Shown: piece by piece, positions 43,945 to 52,526 of the stretch
Numbering within the stretch: the stretch's first letter is position 1
Layout: the number at the start of each line of letters is the position of its first letter
Assembly: GCF_000422245.1 (NCBI RefSeq)
Contig: NZ_ATHI01000001.1
Location: 147,612 to 211,611, forward strand
DNA length: 64,000 nt
DNA from: Alkalidesulfovibrio alkalitolerans DSM 16529
GTDB taxonomy: Bacteria > Desulfobacterota > Desulfovibrionia > Desulfovibrionales > Desulfovibrionaceae
Reading direction: 5' to 3'
Notes under the pieces: generated by a model
Database searches by the model: none
What the model was told of the DNA's origin: nothing
What the model saw: only the letters and a program-made list of their open reading frames with translations
Program-made: the position numbers and the translations under genes

Positions 43945-44162
43945 CCCGGCTCGCCACGACCACGGCCGCCCGGCTGCGAAAGGCGCTTGAGCGGCGCGGC
44001 TTTCTGCCCGTGCGGCGCAAGGGTTCGCACGTCTTCATGCGCCATCCCGACGGCCGGGGGGCGGTGGTGCCCGAGCACAGGCCCGGCGCGGACGTCGGGC
44101 GGGGACTGTTGGTCCGCATCGCGCGAGACGTGGGGCTGAGCCCGGAGGAATTGACGGCCTGA
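43941..44162 (+). CDS. hicA: HicA-like mRNA interferase toxin
   Basis: A 73-residue HicA-family toxin with a double-stranded-RNA-binding-like fold that cleaves mRNA during stress. It reads [20 protein letters not shown] with the catalytic His in GSH (residue ~31), then [20 protein letters not shown] and [16 protein letters not shown], all family features. Start is GTG at 43941, inside the hicB stop. GTG may limit toxin amount. Forms a toxin-antitoxin operon with hicB. Confidence 0.86.
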   Translation: MTRLATTTAARLRKALERRGFLPVRRKGSHVFMRHPDGRGAVVPEHRPGADVGRGLLVRIARDVGLSPEELTA

Positions 44163-44322
44163 GCGGGTTTTGGTGAGGTTTTCATGTGCCAGAATCAGGA
44201 CCCCAAAAAATAATTGGCCCGAATCGTTCTTCACGCCAAAGGTGGAGGGACGTATCCTGAACGCCTTTTCGGGGCGTGGGGCGGTGGAGAAGCATGGGCA
44301 TGTCACAACGGGGAAGGAAGTC

Positions 44323-46395
44323 ATGAAGAACCTGAAGCTTGGTGTCAAACTGCTGGGCGGCTTTCTGGCCGTGGCCGCCATCGTGGTCATCGTCGGTTTC
44401 ATGGGCGTACGCGGCGTGAACACCGTGGACGAGCGCGCCACGGAGTTGGGCCAAGTGCACATGAAGGGCCTGGAATACGTGGACGCCATCAGCCTGGAGG
44501 TGGCAAACATCATCGCCTACATCCGTACGCTTCTGAGCCCGGCCCTGTCCGCCGAGGACAGGACCCGGCAGTACGACCAGATCGACCGTTCACGTCAGAT
44601 ATACCGCGAGGCCTTCAGCGCTTACGATGCCTTGCCCAAAACGCCACGCCAAGCCGAGCTGTGGGATAATTTCAAGGGGCTTATCGCACGCTCCACCGAG
44701 ACCAACAACCAGATTCTCGACCTTTCGCGCAATCTCATGGCCCTGGACGTGCTCAACCCCGACGCCCTGATGGCGAACATCCAGCAGTTCAAGGGCGACC
44801 ACTACGCCCTGGGCAACAACGTGGCCATGCTGCTCATGCTCGGCCGTGACTTTCCCGGCGGCGACGACCCCACGCGCTGCAACTTTGGCCGTTGGCTCGG
44901 TACCTACACCACCACCAACCAGCGTATGCAGGACATCCTGCGCCGCATCCGCGTGCCGCACGACGCCTTCCACGCGGCCGTGGCCGACCTGAAGGCCGCA
45001 CGGGCCGCAGGCCGCGCCCAGGAGGCCGAGACCATCTACCGCGACCGCATGATGGCCCAGGCCGAGCAGGTCTTCTCGCATTTCGACGAGATCATCCAGG
45101 CCGTGGACCAGTCGCGCGACATCTACAACGAAATGAACACGCTGGCGCTCGGCGAGGGTCGCCGTCGCCTGGACGCCACCTTCCAAGGTGCAGGCGACTT
45201 GGCAGCCGCGACCCTGGAGGCCGGTGCGCAGGCCGTGAACGAAGCGCATGAGGCCGGAGCCACGGCGCGCACGACCATGATCTGGGGCATGGTCTTCGGC
45301 CTTGCCGCGGCCGTGATCCTGGGCATCGCGCTCACGCGGGCCATCACCGCACCTGTGCGCAAGGGCGTGGCCTTTGCCCAGTCGCTCTCGCAGGGCGACT
45401 TCACCACCCGCGTGGACATCGACCAGCGCGACGAGATCGGCGTGCTGGCCAAGGCCCTGAACGACATGGCCGATCGCATCGGTGAAGTCGTGGCCGAGGT
45501 CCGCTCGGGCTCGGAGAACGTGGCCGCGGGCAGCGAGGAGCTTTCCGCCTCGTCCGAGACGCTCTCGCAGGGCGCCACGGAGCAGGCCGCCTCGGTGGAG
45601 GAGGTCTCCTCGTCCATGGAGCAGATGGCGGCCAACATCCGCCAGAACGCGGACAACGCCCGCCAGACCGAGAAAATGGCCCTTTCCGCCGCCAAGGACG
45701 CCGAGGAGGGCGGCGCGGCCGTGGCCTCCACGGTCAAGGCCATGAAGGAGATCGCCGAGAAGATCTCCATCATCGAGGAGATCGCGCGCCAGACCAACCT
45801 TTTGGCGCTGAACGCCGCCATCGAGGCCGCGCGCGCGGGCGAGCACGGCAAGGGCTTCGCCGTGGTCGCGGCCGAGGTCAGGAAGCTGGCCGAGCGCAGC
45901 GGACAGGCCGCGGCCGAGATCAGCGAGCTTTCCGCCGCGAGCGTGGAGGTGGCGGAGAAGGCGGGCGGCATGCTGGCCCGCATCGTGCCCGACATCAAGC
46001 GCACGGCCGAGCTCGTGCAGGAGATCGCCGCCGCCAGCGCCGAGCAGGACGCGGGCGCGGAACAGGTCAACAAGGCCGTGCAGCAGCTCGACCAAGTGGT
46101 GCAGCAAAACGCCTCGGCCTCCGAGGAGATGGCCTCCACCTCCGAGGAGCTTTCGAGCCAGGCGCAGCAGTTGCAAGCCACCATGAGCTTCTTCAGGGTC
46201 CAGGAGGACGGCCACGTCCAGCGCCGCGCCCTGCCGCCCGCTGCCAAACCGCGCGCTGCCAAGCCGGCCGCGCCCGCTGCCGCCGCCCTGCCTCCGGCAG
46301 GCAAGGCCAAGGCCAAGGCCAAGACCGGCGGCGTGCGCCTGGACATGGGCGGCGGGTCTTCTGACTCCGACGACGAGGGCTTCGAACGCTACTAG
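44323..46395 (+). CDS. Methyl-accepting chemotaxis protein
   Basis: A 690-residue chemoreceptor. Membrane segment 1 is [20 protein letters not shown] (residues 9-28); a periplasmic helical bundle follows, with [14 protein letters not shown] near residue 185, a pattern like Zn-binding CZB-type sensors (C..G.W with later His). Membrane segment 2 is [19 protein letters not shown] (~ 320); then a HAMP domain ([20 protein letters not shown]) and the signalling hairpin tip [20 protein letters not shown] near 485. The Ala/Lys-rich tail has no typical methyltransferase-binding pentapeptide. GGGAAGGAAG precedes the ATG. Ligand unknown. Confidence 0.9.
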   Translation: MKNLKLGVKLLGGFLAVAAIVVIVGFMGVRGVNTVDERATELGQVHMKGLEYVDAISLEVANIIAYIRTLLSPALSAEDRTRQYDQIDRSRQIYREAFSAYDALPKTPRQAELWDNFKGLIARSTETNNQILDLSRNLMALDVLNPDALMANIQQFKGDHYALGNNVAMLLMLGRDFPGGDDPTRCNFGRWLGTYTTTNQRMQDILRRIRVPHDAFHAAVADLKAARAAGRAQEAETIYRDRMMAQAEQVFSHFDEIIQAVDQSRDIYNEMNTLALGEGRRRLDATFQGAGDLAAATLEAGAQAVNEAHEAGATARTTMIWGMVFGLAAAVILGIALTRAITAPVRKGVAFAQSLSQGDFTTRVDIDQRDEIGVLAKALNDMADRIGEVVAEVRSGSENVAAGSEELSASSETLSQGATEQAASVEEVSSSMEQMAANIRQNADNARQTEKMALSAAKDAEEGGAAVASTVKAMKEIAEKISIIEEIARQTNLLALNAAIEAARAGEHGKGFAVVAAEVRKLAERSGQAAAEISELSAASVEVAEKAGGMLARIVPDIKRTAELVQEIAAASAEQDAGAEQVNKAVQQLDQVVQQNASASEEMASTSEELSSQAQQLQATMSFFRVQEDGHVQRRALPPAAKPRAAKPAAPAAAALPPAGKAKAKAKTGGVRLDMGGGSSDSDDEGFERY

Positions 46396-46398
46396 CGG

Positions 46399-46526
46399 GC
46401 AGGCCGCTTATAAAGCACCATCTGCGGCGTTGCCGCGAAAAGCGCCGGACCCTCGCGTATTCTTTGATACGCGTCGGGCCCGGCGCTTTCTTGCGCCTTG
46501 CATCTGGCACTTTCTAAGCGGCCTGC
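46399..46526. repeat. Long extragenic palindrome, type copy
   Basis: A near-symmetrical 128-bp element. Outer arms GCAGGCCGCTTA (46399-46410) and TAAGCGGCCTGC (46515-46526) are exact complements. Next inward are CACCATCTGCGGCG / GCGCCTTGCATCTGG, then AGCGCCGG-CCCTCGCGTAT (loop TCTTTG) ATACGCG-GGGCCCGGCGCT. It lies just past the chemoreceptor gene and is followed by a second palindrome. It probably terminates the chemoreceptor transcript. Confidence 0.88.
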
Positions 46527-46649
46527 TTGTCAAACATTGGGTTCGAATGCGCTTCGAAATCGTTTCCTGCAAAACCGACACCGGTACGGCGGTGATGGGC
46601 ACCAGCTGAAAAATTGTCTGCCTGCTTCGTTGGTGGAGTTGTCTTTCAG

Positions 46650-46889
46650 GTGAGGCGTCAAAAACCGTGAGGGCAAGGCGCGAGAGCCGGGCAAGGTCGA
46701 CGCGTATTACAATATTACCCGGAGCAGAAAATATGCAATATTTTCGTGCTCCGGGTTATAAGTACGGCCCGCCGAAGGCGGGCATGAGCGGCGAAGCCGC
46801 GGGAGCGCAAAGTTTCTGCTTTGCGCTCGTAATACGCGAGGGTTTGAGCTTTTCGCGGCAACGCGGCAGATGAGACTTTTTCACCGGTC
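46650..46889. repeat. Palindrome with nested 118-bp four-hairpin cassette, copy 2
   Basis: Arms of a long palindrome (left 46650-46710, right 46829-46889) carry at their junction CGCGTATTAC and GTAATACGCG. Between these lies a 118-bp cassette (46711-46828) able to form four stem-loops in a row: CCCGGAGCAGAAAATAT/ATATTTTCGTGCTCCGGG, GCCCGCC-GAA-GGCGGGC, GCGGC-GAA-GCCGC and GAGCGCAAAG/CTTTGCGCTC. Copy 3 at 51481-51598 is the same on the other strand with two differences. It lies between convergent chemoreceptor and AICAR transformylase genes. Confidence 0.92.
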
Positions 46890-46891
46890 TG

Positions 46892-48169
46892 CTAGTGTTT
46901 GAAGGAGCGCTGGCCCGTAAAGACCATGGCAACCTGAGGCGTGGCCTCGTTGCAGGCCGCCAGCACCTCGGTGTCGCGGATCGAGCCGCCAGGCTGGGCG
47001 ATGGCCGTGACTCCGACGCCGATGGCCAGGTCCACACCGTCACGGAAGGGGAAGAAGCCGTCCGAGACGAGCACCGAGCCCGGCAAGCCGCCCTTGGCCG
47101 CCTCGGTCTCGGCCTGGATTTCGCGCAAGTGGTTCGCCGCCTCCTCGTCGCTCGCCGCCTTTTGCGTCAATTCGTAGATCGAGAGTCCGTGCTTCTTCCA
47201 GGCCAAAAGGTCGGCGTATTTGGTGTAGGCCTTGCTGATGGTGATCTGCACGCAACCCACGCGGTCCTGCTCGCCCGTGCCGATGGCCACGGTGGCCCCG
47301 TCGCGCGCGAAAATCACGGAATTGGAGGTCACGCCCGCCTCCACGGCCCAGGCGAAGAGCAGGTCCTCGGCCTCGGCCGTTGTGGGCGCGCGGCTCGTGA
47401 TCGAGAGCCCGGCCTTGTCTGTGGCCTGGCCCGGCAGGAAGTCCGCGACCTCGCGGATGCGGTTTTGGAAGGAGAACTGCACGATCTGGCCGCCGTCGAT
47501 GAGCGACTTGAACTCCAGGAACGGCGCGGCCGAGAGCTCGGAAAGCCGCGCGATGCCCGGAATCTGCAGGATGCGTAAGTTCTTTTTGGTCTTCAGCATG
47601 GCCAGGGCGTCGGCCTCGTAGTCCGGCGCGGCCACGACCTCGAAGTAGGCGGAATTGACGATTTCGGCCGTGGCCGCATCCAGCGTGCGGTTGACCACGA
47701 TGGCCCCGCCGAAGGCCGCGATGCGGTCGGCGTAAAAGGCCTTGTGCAGGGCGTCGGCCAGGCTGTCCTGGGACCAGGCCGCGCCCGAGGGGTTGTTGTG
47801 CTTGAGGATCACGGCCGCCGGGCGGGCGGCGAGGTATTGCAGGATGTTCAGACCGTTGTCCACGTCGGTCAGGTTGATCTTGCCGGGGTGCTTGCCCGCC
47901 TGGAGCATGTGTTCCTCGGAAAGCGCTGCCACCAGCCCCTGGCCCGGTCCCCGGAAGGTCACGCCGCCAAGCGTGAGGCCGCCGCCGGTCAGCTCGTAGA
48001 GCGCGGCGGGCTGGTCCGGGTTCTCGCCGTAGCGCAGGCCGCGCTCCTCGCCGTCGATGGTCCAGGCGCGCTTGGCGTAGGTCAGCGTCTGCCCGCCCAG
48101 GGTGATGGTCATTTCGGGCGGGAAGGGGTCATCGGATATGGCGGTGTACATCGACTTCAGCGTGCTCAT
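46892..48169 (-). CDS. purH: AICAR transformylase, stand-alone (PurH C-domain)
   Basis: The penultimate enzyme of purine synthesis, formylating AICAR with 10-formyl-THF. The 425-residue protein corresponds only to the transformylase domain of PurH: GLRYGENPDQPAALY near residue 45, ILKHNNPSGAAW (the KHNNP active-site motif) near 120, and the C-terminal ATPQVAMVFTGQRSFKH. The IMP cyclohydrolase domain is absent; the short N-terminus excludes recent truncation, and sulfate reducers are known to have the two activities split. It is convergent with the chemoreceptor and about 2 kb from purA. Confidence 0.88.
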   Translation of the reverse strand: MSTLKSMYTAISDDPFPPEMTITLGGQTLTYAKRAWTIDGEERGLRYGENPDQPAALYELTGGGLTLGGVTFRGPGQGLVAALSEEHMLQAGKHPGKINLTDVDNGLNILQYLAARPAAVILKHNNPSGAAWSQDSLADALHKAFYADRIAAFGGAIVVNRTLDAATAEIVNSAYFEVVAAPDYEADALAMLKTKKNLRILQIPGIARLSELSAAPFLEFKSLIDGGQIVQFSFQNRIREVADFLPGQATDKAGLSITSRAPTTAEAEDLLFAWAVEAGVTSNSVIFARDGATVAIGTGEQDRVGCVQITISKAYTKYADLLAWKKHGLSIYELTQKAASDEEAANHLREIQAETEAAKGGLPGSVLVSDGFFPFRDGVDLAIGVGVTAIAQPGGSIRDTEVLAACNEATPQVAMVFTGQRSFKH

Positions 48170-48307
48170 GGGCGGCGGGCTCCTTTTGGGTGCGATGGGG
48201 ATGGCGTGGTCGGCTTCCTAACATGCGCCGGGGCGGCCATGCAAATTTGGTTTGGATGCGCCCCCGCTTTCTGCTACCCTCGTTTTGTTTGTGATCCAAG
48301 GAGGATG

Positions 48308-48649
48308 ATGGTGGAGAAGGCACTTCTCAAGCTGGCCAAGCAGCTTGGCGCATACGACGAGGCGTCGCTGATGGAGCTGTGGGACAAATACGCCGAGCAG
48401 GTGGCGAGTTTCGAGCCCAGCAAACGTTGGGAAGAGGCCGTTCTGGCCCTGTCCATGATCCAGGGCGTGCGCTTCAAGAACCAGCTCTTCAACTACCATT
48501 GGTCCAAGAGCCGCGAATCCGCGGGAGACCATCCTGCCCCGGCCGGGGACTCGCCCACGCCCGAAAGGCCGTCAGGTCCGAGGCCAGCCGGGGGGCAGGG
48601 CCGCGGCAAAGGGGGCAAGGTGCTCCGCTTCGTTCCCCGGGAGGACTGA
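48308..48649 (+). CDS. Conserved small hypothetical protein
   Basis: A 113-residue protein. The first 75 residues are helical: EKALLKLAKQLGAYDEASLM, ELWDKYAEQVASFEPSKRWE, LALSMIQGVRFKNQLFNYHW. The rest is Pro/Gly/Arg-rich and probably disordered. AAGGAGG at 48298-48304 supports a start at ATG 48308 or GTG 48311. Its end overlaps by 78 bases with the end of the convergent MltF-like gene. No function recognised. Confidence 0.68.
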   Translation: MVEKALLKLAKQLGAYDEASLMELWDKYAEQVASFEPSKRWEEAVLALSMIQGVRFKNQLFNYHWSKSRESAGDHPAPAGDSPTPERPSGPRPAGGQGRGKGGKVLRFVPRED

Positions 48650-50011
48650 AAGTCCGGTCAGGATGTAGTAGAAGAGCCTGACGCGTCGCACGAAGGCTCC
48701 TGCCTGGTTGCGGCCGTTGTAGGCCGCCTCGGCGCGCCGTCCCCGCGTTTCCCATCCCAGCATCGAGAGCGCCTCATCCTCGGCCGTGCCCAGCGGTTCG
48801 AGTTGCCTGTCGGCCGTTCGCGCCAGTACCGCGCGCGTGCGGCCAAGCCCTTGGTTGTAAGCGGCCAGGGCCACGAACCAGCGGTGCCACGGCGGCAACC
48901 CCTCGTCTTCCAGGCTGTCGTAGAGAAAACGCAGATAGCGCGCTCCGGCCTCGATGCTTTCGAAGGGGTCTGTACGATCCTTCATGCCCAGGTGGTCGGC
49001 CGTTTCCTGCGAGATCTGCATCAGACCGCGCACGCCGGTGGGACTTTGGGCGTGACGGTCGAAGCGCGATTCCTGATAGATCAGGGCCGCGAGCAGCAGC
49101 GGGTCGATGCGGTTCGTCTTAGCGGCCGTGATGATGGCCTCGCGGTAGAATTGCATCTGGTCGCGGACGGTCTGCCGCAGACGGATCATCTCATAGGCGT
49201 CGTAACCCACGGGGAAGAACCCGAAGTAGAGCTCCTTCAGTTCCGCCGAAAGAGCCGTGCCGTGGTCGCGCCAGAACAGTGCCAGGGATTCGTCGTACGC
49301 CGTGTCCGTCCGCCAGTGCCAGCGCCGGAATATTCTCGCTCCCGTGCGCGCCGTGGGTTCCACTTCGGGAACGAACGGCTGCCAGAGCTGGAAGAGCCGC
49401 GCCTCGGCCACGCCGAAACGCGCCTCCGGAGATTGCAAAAGTGCCAGCATTTCGCGCATGCCAGGACTCGTGGTCATGGAGGGGCCGAAGGTGCAGCCGC
49501 GCGGTTCGAGGTATTCGTTGAGGATCGTGGGCAGGGTCTGGACGTTTTGAAGAATGAGCGGCACGTCGCAGAGTTGCTTGGGCGTCTTGAGCGGATATTT
49601 GTCTGTGGTGTTCAGGATGACGACTTCGGAGGGAGCGTAGCGCGGACCTGATCGGATGCGGTCGCCGTTCACGCCGGGCGGCGGCGAGAGCCCTGGTCCC
49701 ACGAGCACGTCGGCCTTGCCGGTGCGCAACAACTCCCAGCCTTCCTCCCAGGAATCGACGAAAAGCCAGCGTGGCGTCAGACCGTTGGCGCGGCAAAACG
49801 CCTCCACCAGGTCGGTCTCCAGGCCGGGGCCGTAGGGCGAGAGGGTGGTGCGCACCATCTCGGAATGGGCCGCCGCCACGACCAGCACGCCGTCGCGCAC
49901 GGCAGGGCGCTTCTCTGGCCAGACCGCGAGCAGCCAGACCTGAGCGCAGACCAGGGCGAGGACCATGGCCCAGCCGGGCCAGTCGCGTCGTAAGGAAATA
50001 TGAGGATGCAT
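48572..50011 (-). CDS. MltF-like membrane-bound lytic transglycosylase
   Basis: A 479-residue envelope enzyme that cuts peptidoglycan. It has an N-terminal membrane segment/signal (MVLALVCAQVWLLAVW), a periplasmic solute-binding-like domain (residues ~45-260, with DLVEAFCRANGLTPRWLFVD), and a C-terminal SLT lysozyme-like domain. In the latter, LAALIYQESRFDRHAQSPTG bears the catalytic Glu (near residue 315), followed by VRGLMQISQETADHLG and FVALAAYNQGLGR. This is the MltF arrangement. The 3' end overlaps a convergent small gene. Regulation not visible. Confidence 0.86.
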   Translation of the reverse strand: MHPHISLRRDWPGWAMVLALVCAQVWLLAVWPEKRPAVRDGVLVVAAAHSEMVRTTLSPYGPGLETDLVEAFCRANGLTPRWLFVDSWEEGWELLRTGKADVLVGPGLSPPPGVNGDRIRSGPRYAPSEVVILNTTDKYPLKTPKQLCDVPLILQNVQTLPTILNEYLEPRGCTFGPSMTTSPGMREMLALLQSPEARFGVAEARLFQLWQPFVPEVEPTARTGARIFRRWHWRTDTAYDESLALFWRDHGTALSAELKELYFGFFPVGYDAYEMIRLRQTVRDQMQFYREAIITAAKTNRIDPLLLAALIYQESRFDRHAQSPTGVRGLMQISQETADHLGMKDRTDPFESIEAGARYLRFLYDSLEDEGLPPWHRWFVALAAYNQGLGRTRAVLARTADRQLEPLGTAEDEALSMLGWETRGRRAEAAYNGRNQAGAFVRRVRLFYYILTGLSVLPGNEAEHLAPFAAALPPGWPRT

Positions 50012-50047
50012 GCCGGAAATCCAGTGGTCACGAGCCGTCGCGATTGA

Positions 50048-51418
<1,371 letters not shown>

Positions 51419-51420
51419 CG

Positions 51421-51668
51421 AGGCGTGAAAAATCCGCGCTGGCTGCGTTGCTTCGAGCCGGTCAAACCCTCGCGTATTACGAGCGCAAAGCAGAGACTTT
51501 GCGCTCCCGCGGCTTCGCCGCTCATGCCCGCCTTCGGCAGGCCGTACTTATAACCCGGAGCACGAAAATATTGCATATTTTCTGCTCCGGGTAATATTGT
51601 AATACGCGTCGGTCTTGACCGGCTCTCGCGTCTTGCCTTCGCGGTTTTTGACGCCTCGCTGAAATCCA
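51421..51668. repeat. Palindrome with nested 118-bp four-hairpin cassette, copy 3 (inverted)
   Basis: Reading on the minus strand this element matches 46650-46889. The cassette is 51481-51598 (118 bases), enclosed by CGCGTATTAC (51471-51480) and GTAATACGCG (51599-51608). Relative to copy 2 only two bases differ within the cassette. The outer arms include CCGGTCAAACCCTCGCG and CGGTCTTGACCGGCTCTCGC. It lies between convergent purA and the methyltransferase gene. Confidence 0.92.
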
Positions 51669-51669
51669 C

Positions 51670-51755
51670 CCGCTGAAAAGACGCCATCTGCTGCGTTTGC
51701 CGCGAAAGCGCCGGACCCCGCCGGGGAGATCATCTCCCCCGGCCCCCCGGCGATT
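51670..51755. repeat. Half palindrome of the same family
   Basis: CGCTGAAAAGACGCCATCTGCTGCGTTTGCCGCGAAAGCGCCGG-type sequence repeats the left arm of the palindromes at 46399 and 63925. The right arm is absent; instead a GC-rich hairpin GCCGGGGAGAT/ATCTCCCCCGGC follows (51720-51743). The rest of the gap to 51922 has no visible gene. Confidence 0.65.
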
Positions 51756-51922
51756 TTCGAAACCGTCTGCGACGGCTTCGGGAAAGCATGGTTCGGGGCT
51801 GATCCCGCCGCACCCAAGGTGGCATTGCCAACGATGGCTTCGGTGCGAATCCAGGGTCCAGGGAACATCGTTCCCTGGCGGTGGAGGTCTGGAGGAGGCA
51901 GCGCCTCCTCCAGAGGGCCAGG

Positions 51923-52522
51923 CTATGCGGTGGCGTCAAGCCGCCACAGGACAAGCGAGCCGCCGAGGAAGCCGTCGAGCGGCGTGGCCATGAGGCCTGC
52001 CTCGCGCGCCAGGGGCGGCAGGCCGCCCAGTCGCTGGTAGGCGGTGAAGCCCTGGTAGTGGTCGCGTCCGGCGATGCGTTCGGCCAGATGTACGGCCGGG
52101 CGCATGAGGCGCGGCAGCGGCGCGGCGTAGTCGGCCGCGAGCACGAGGCCATGGGCCGCGACCACGCGCGCGATGTCCTTGAGCACGGCCAGGGCCGTGG
52201 GCCGGGGCATCTCGTGCAGGGCGAGGGTGATGCAGGCGGCGTCGAAGGTGTCGGCCGCAAAGGGCATGGCCTGGGCCTGGGCCAGGACGCGGGGCAGGCT
52301 TTGCGGGGCGCGGGCGAGCATGGCGCGCGAACGGTCGAGGCCGAAGGGGACGAGGCCCGCGCGGGCCATGAACCGCATCTGGCCGCCCGTGCCCGCGCAG
52401 CAATCGAGCACCCGGCGCGCGCCGTGGTCCGAAAGAAGGCGGGCCGCCGCGCGCCGAAGCGGCGCGAGCGGCGGCCCGAGCAAAGGTTCGTAGATCGGAG
52501 CTATGGCCCGGTAGTGGTCCAT
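51923..52522 (-). CDS. Class I SAM-dependent methyltransferase
   Basis: A 199-residue protein. RVLDCCAGTGGQMRFMARAG (residues ~33-52) is the SAM-binding glycine-rich loop, then AQAQAMPFAADTFDAACITL (~ 77-96) with LALHEMPRPTALAVLKDIAR. This is the UbiE/methyltransferase-11 layout. Target unknown. ATG at 52522 overlaps the stop of the DEAD-box helicase gene by several bases, so the two genes are coupled; an rRNA or RNA-associated target is possible but unproven. Confidence 0.85.
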   Translation of the reverse strand: MDHYRAIAPIYEPLLGPPLAPLRRAAARLLSDHGARRVLDCCAGTGGQMRFMARAGLVPFGLDRSRAMLARAPQSLPRVLAQAQAMPFAADTFDAACITLALHEMPRPTALAVLKDIARVVAAHGLVLAADYAAPLPRLMRPAVHLAERIAGRDHYQGFTAYQRLGGLPPLAREAGLMATPLDGFLGGSLVLWRLDATA

Positions 52523-52526
52523 GGCC

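Noticed and set aside
46667..46873. Small frame across the cassette, nearly the same as one at 51415-51687
   Set aside because: The protein similarity only reflects the repeated DNA. The third copy has no matching frame and the sequence is built of hairpins.
46892..48169. PurH as a truncated pseudogene
   Set aside because: The transformylase domain is complete with a proper start; split PurH activities are known in this group.
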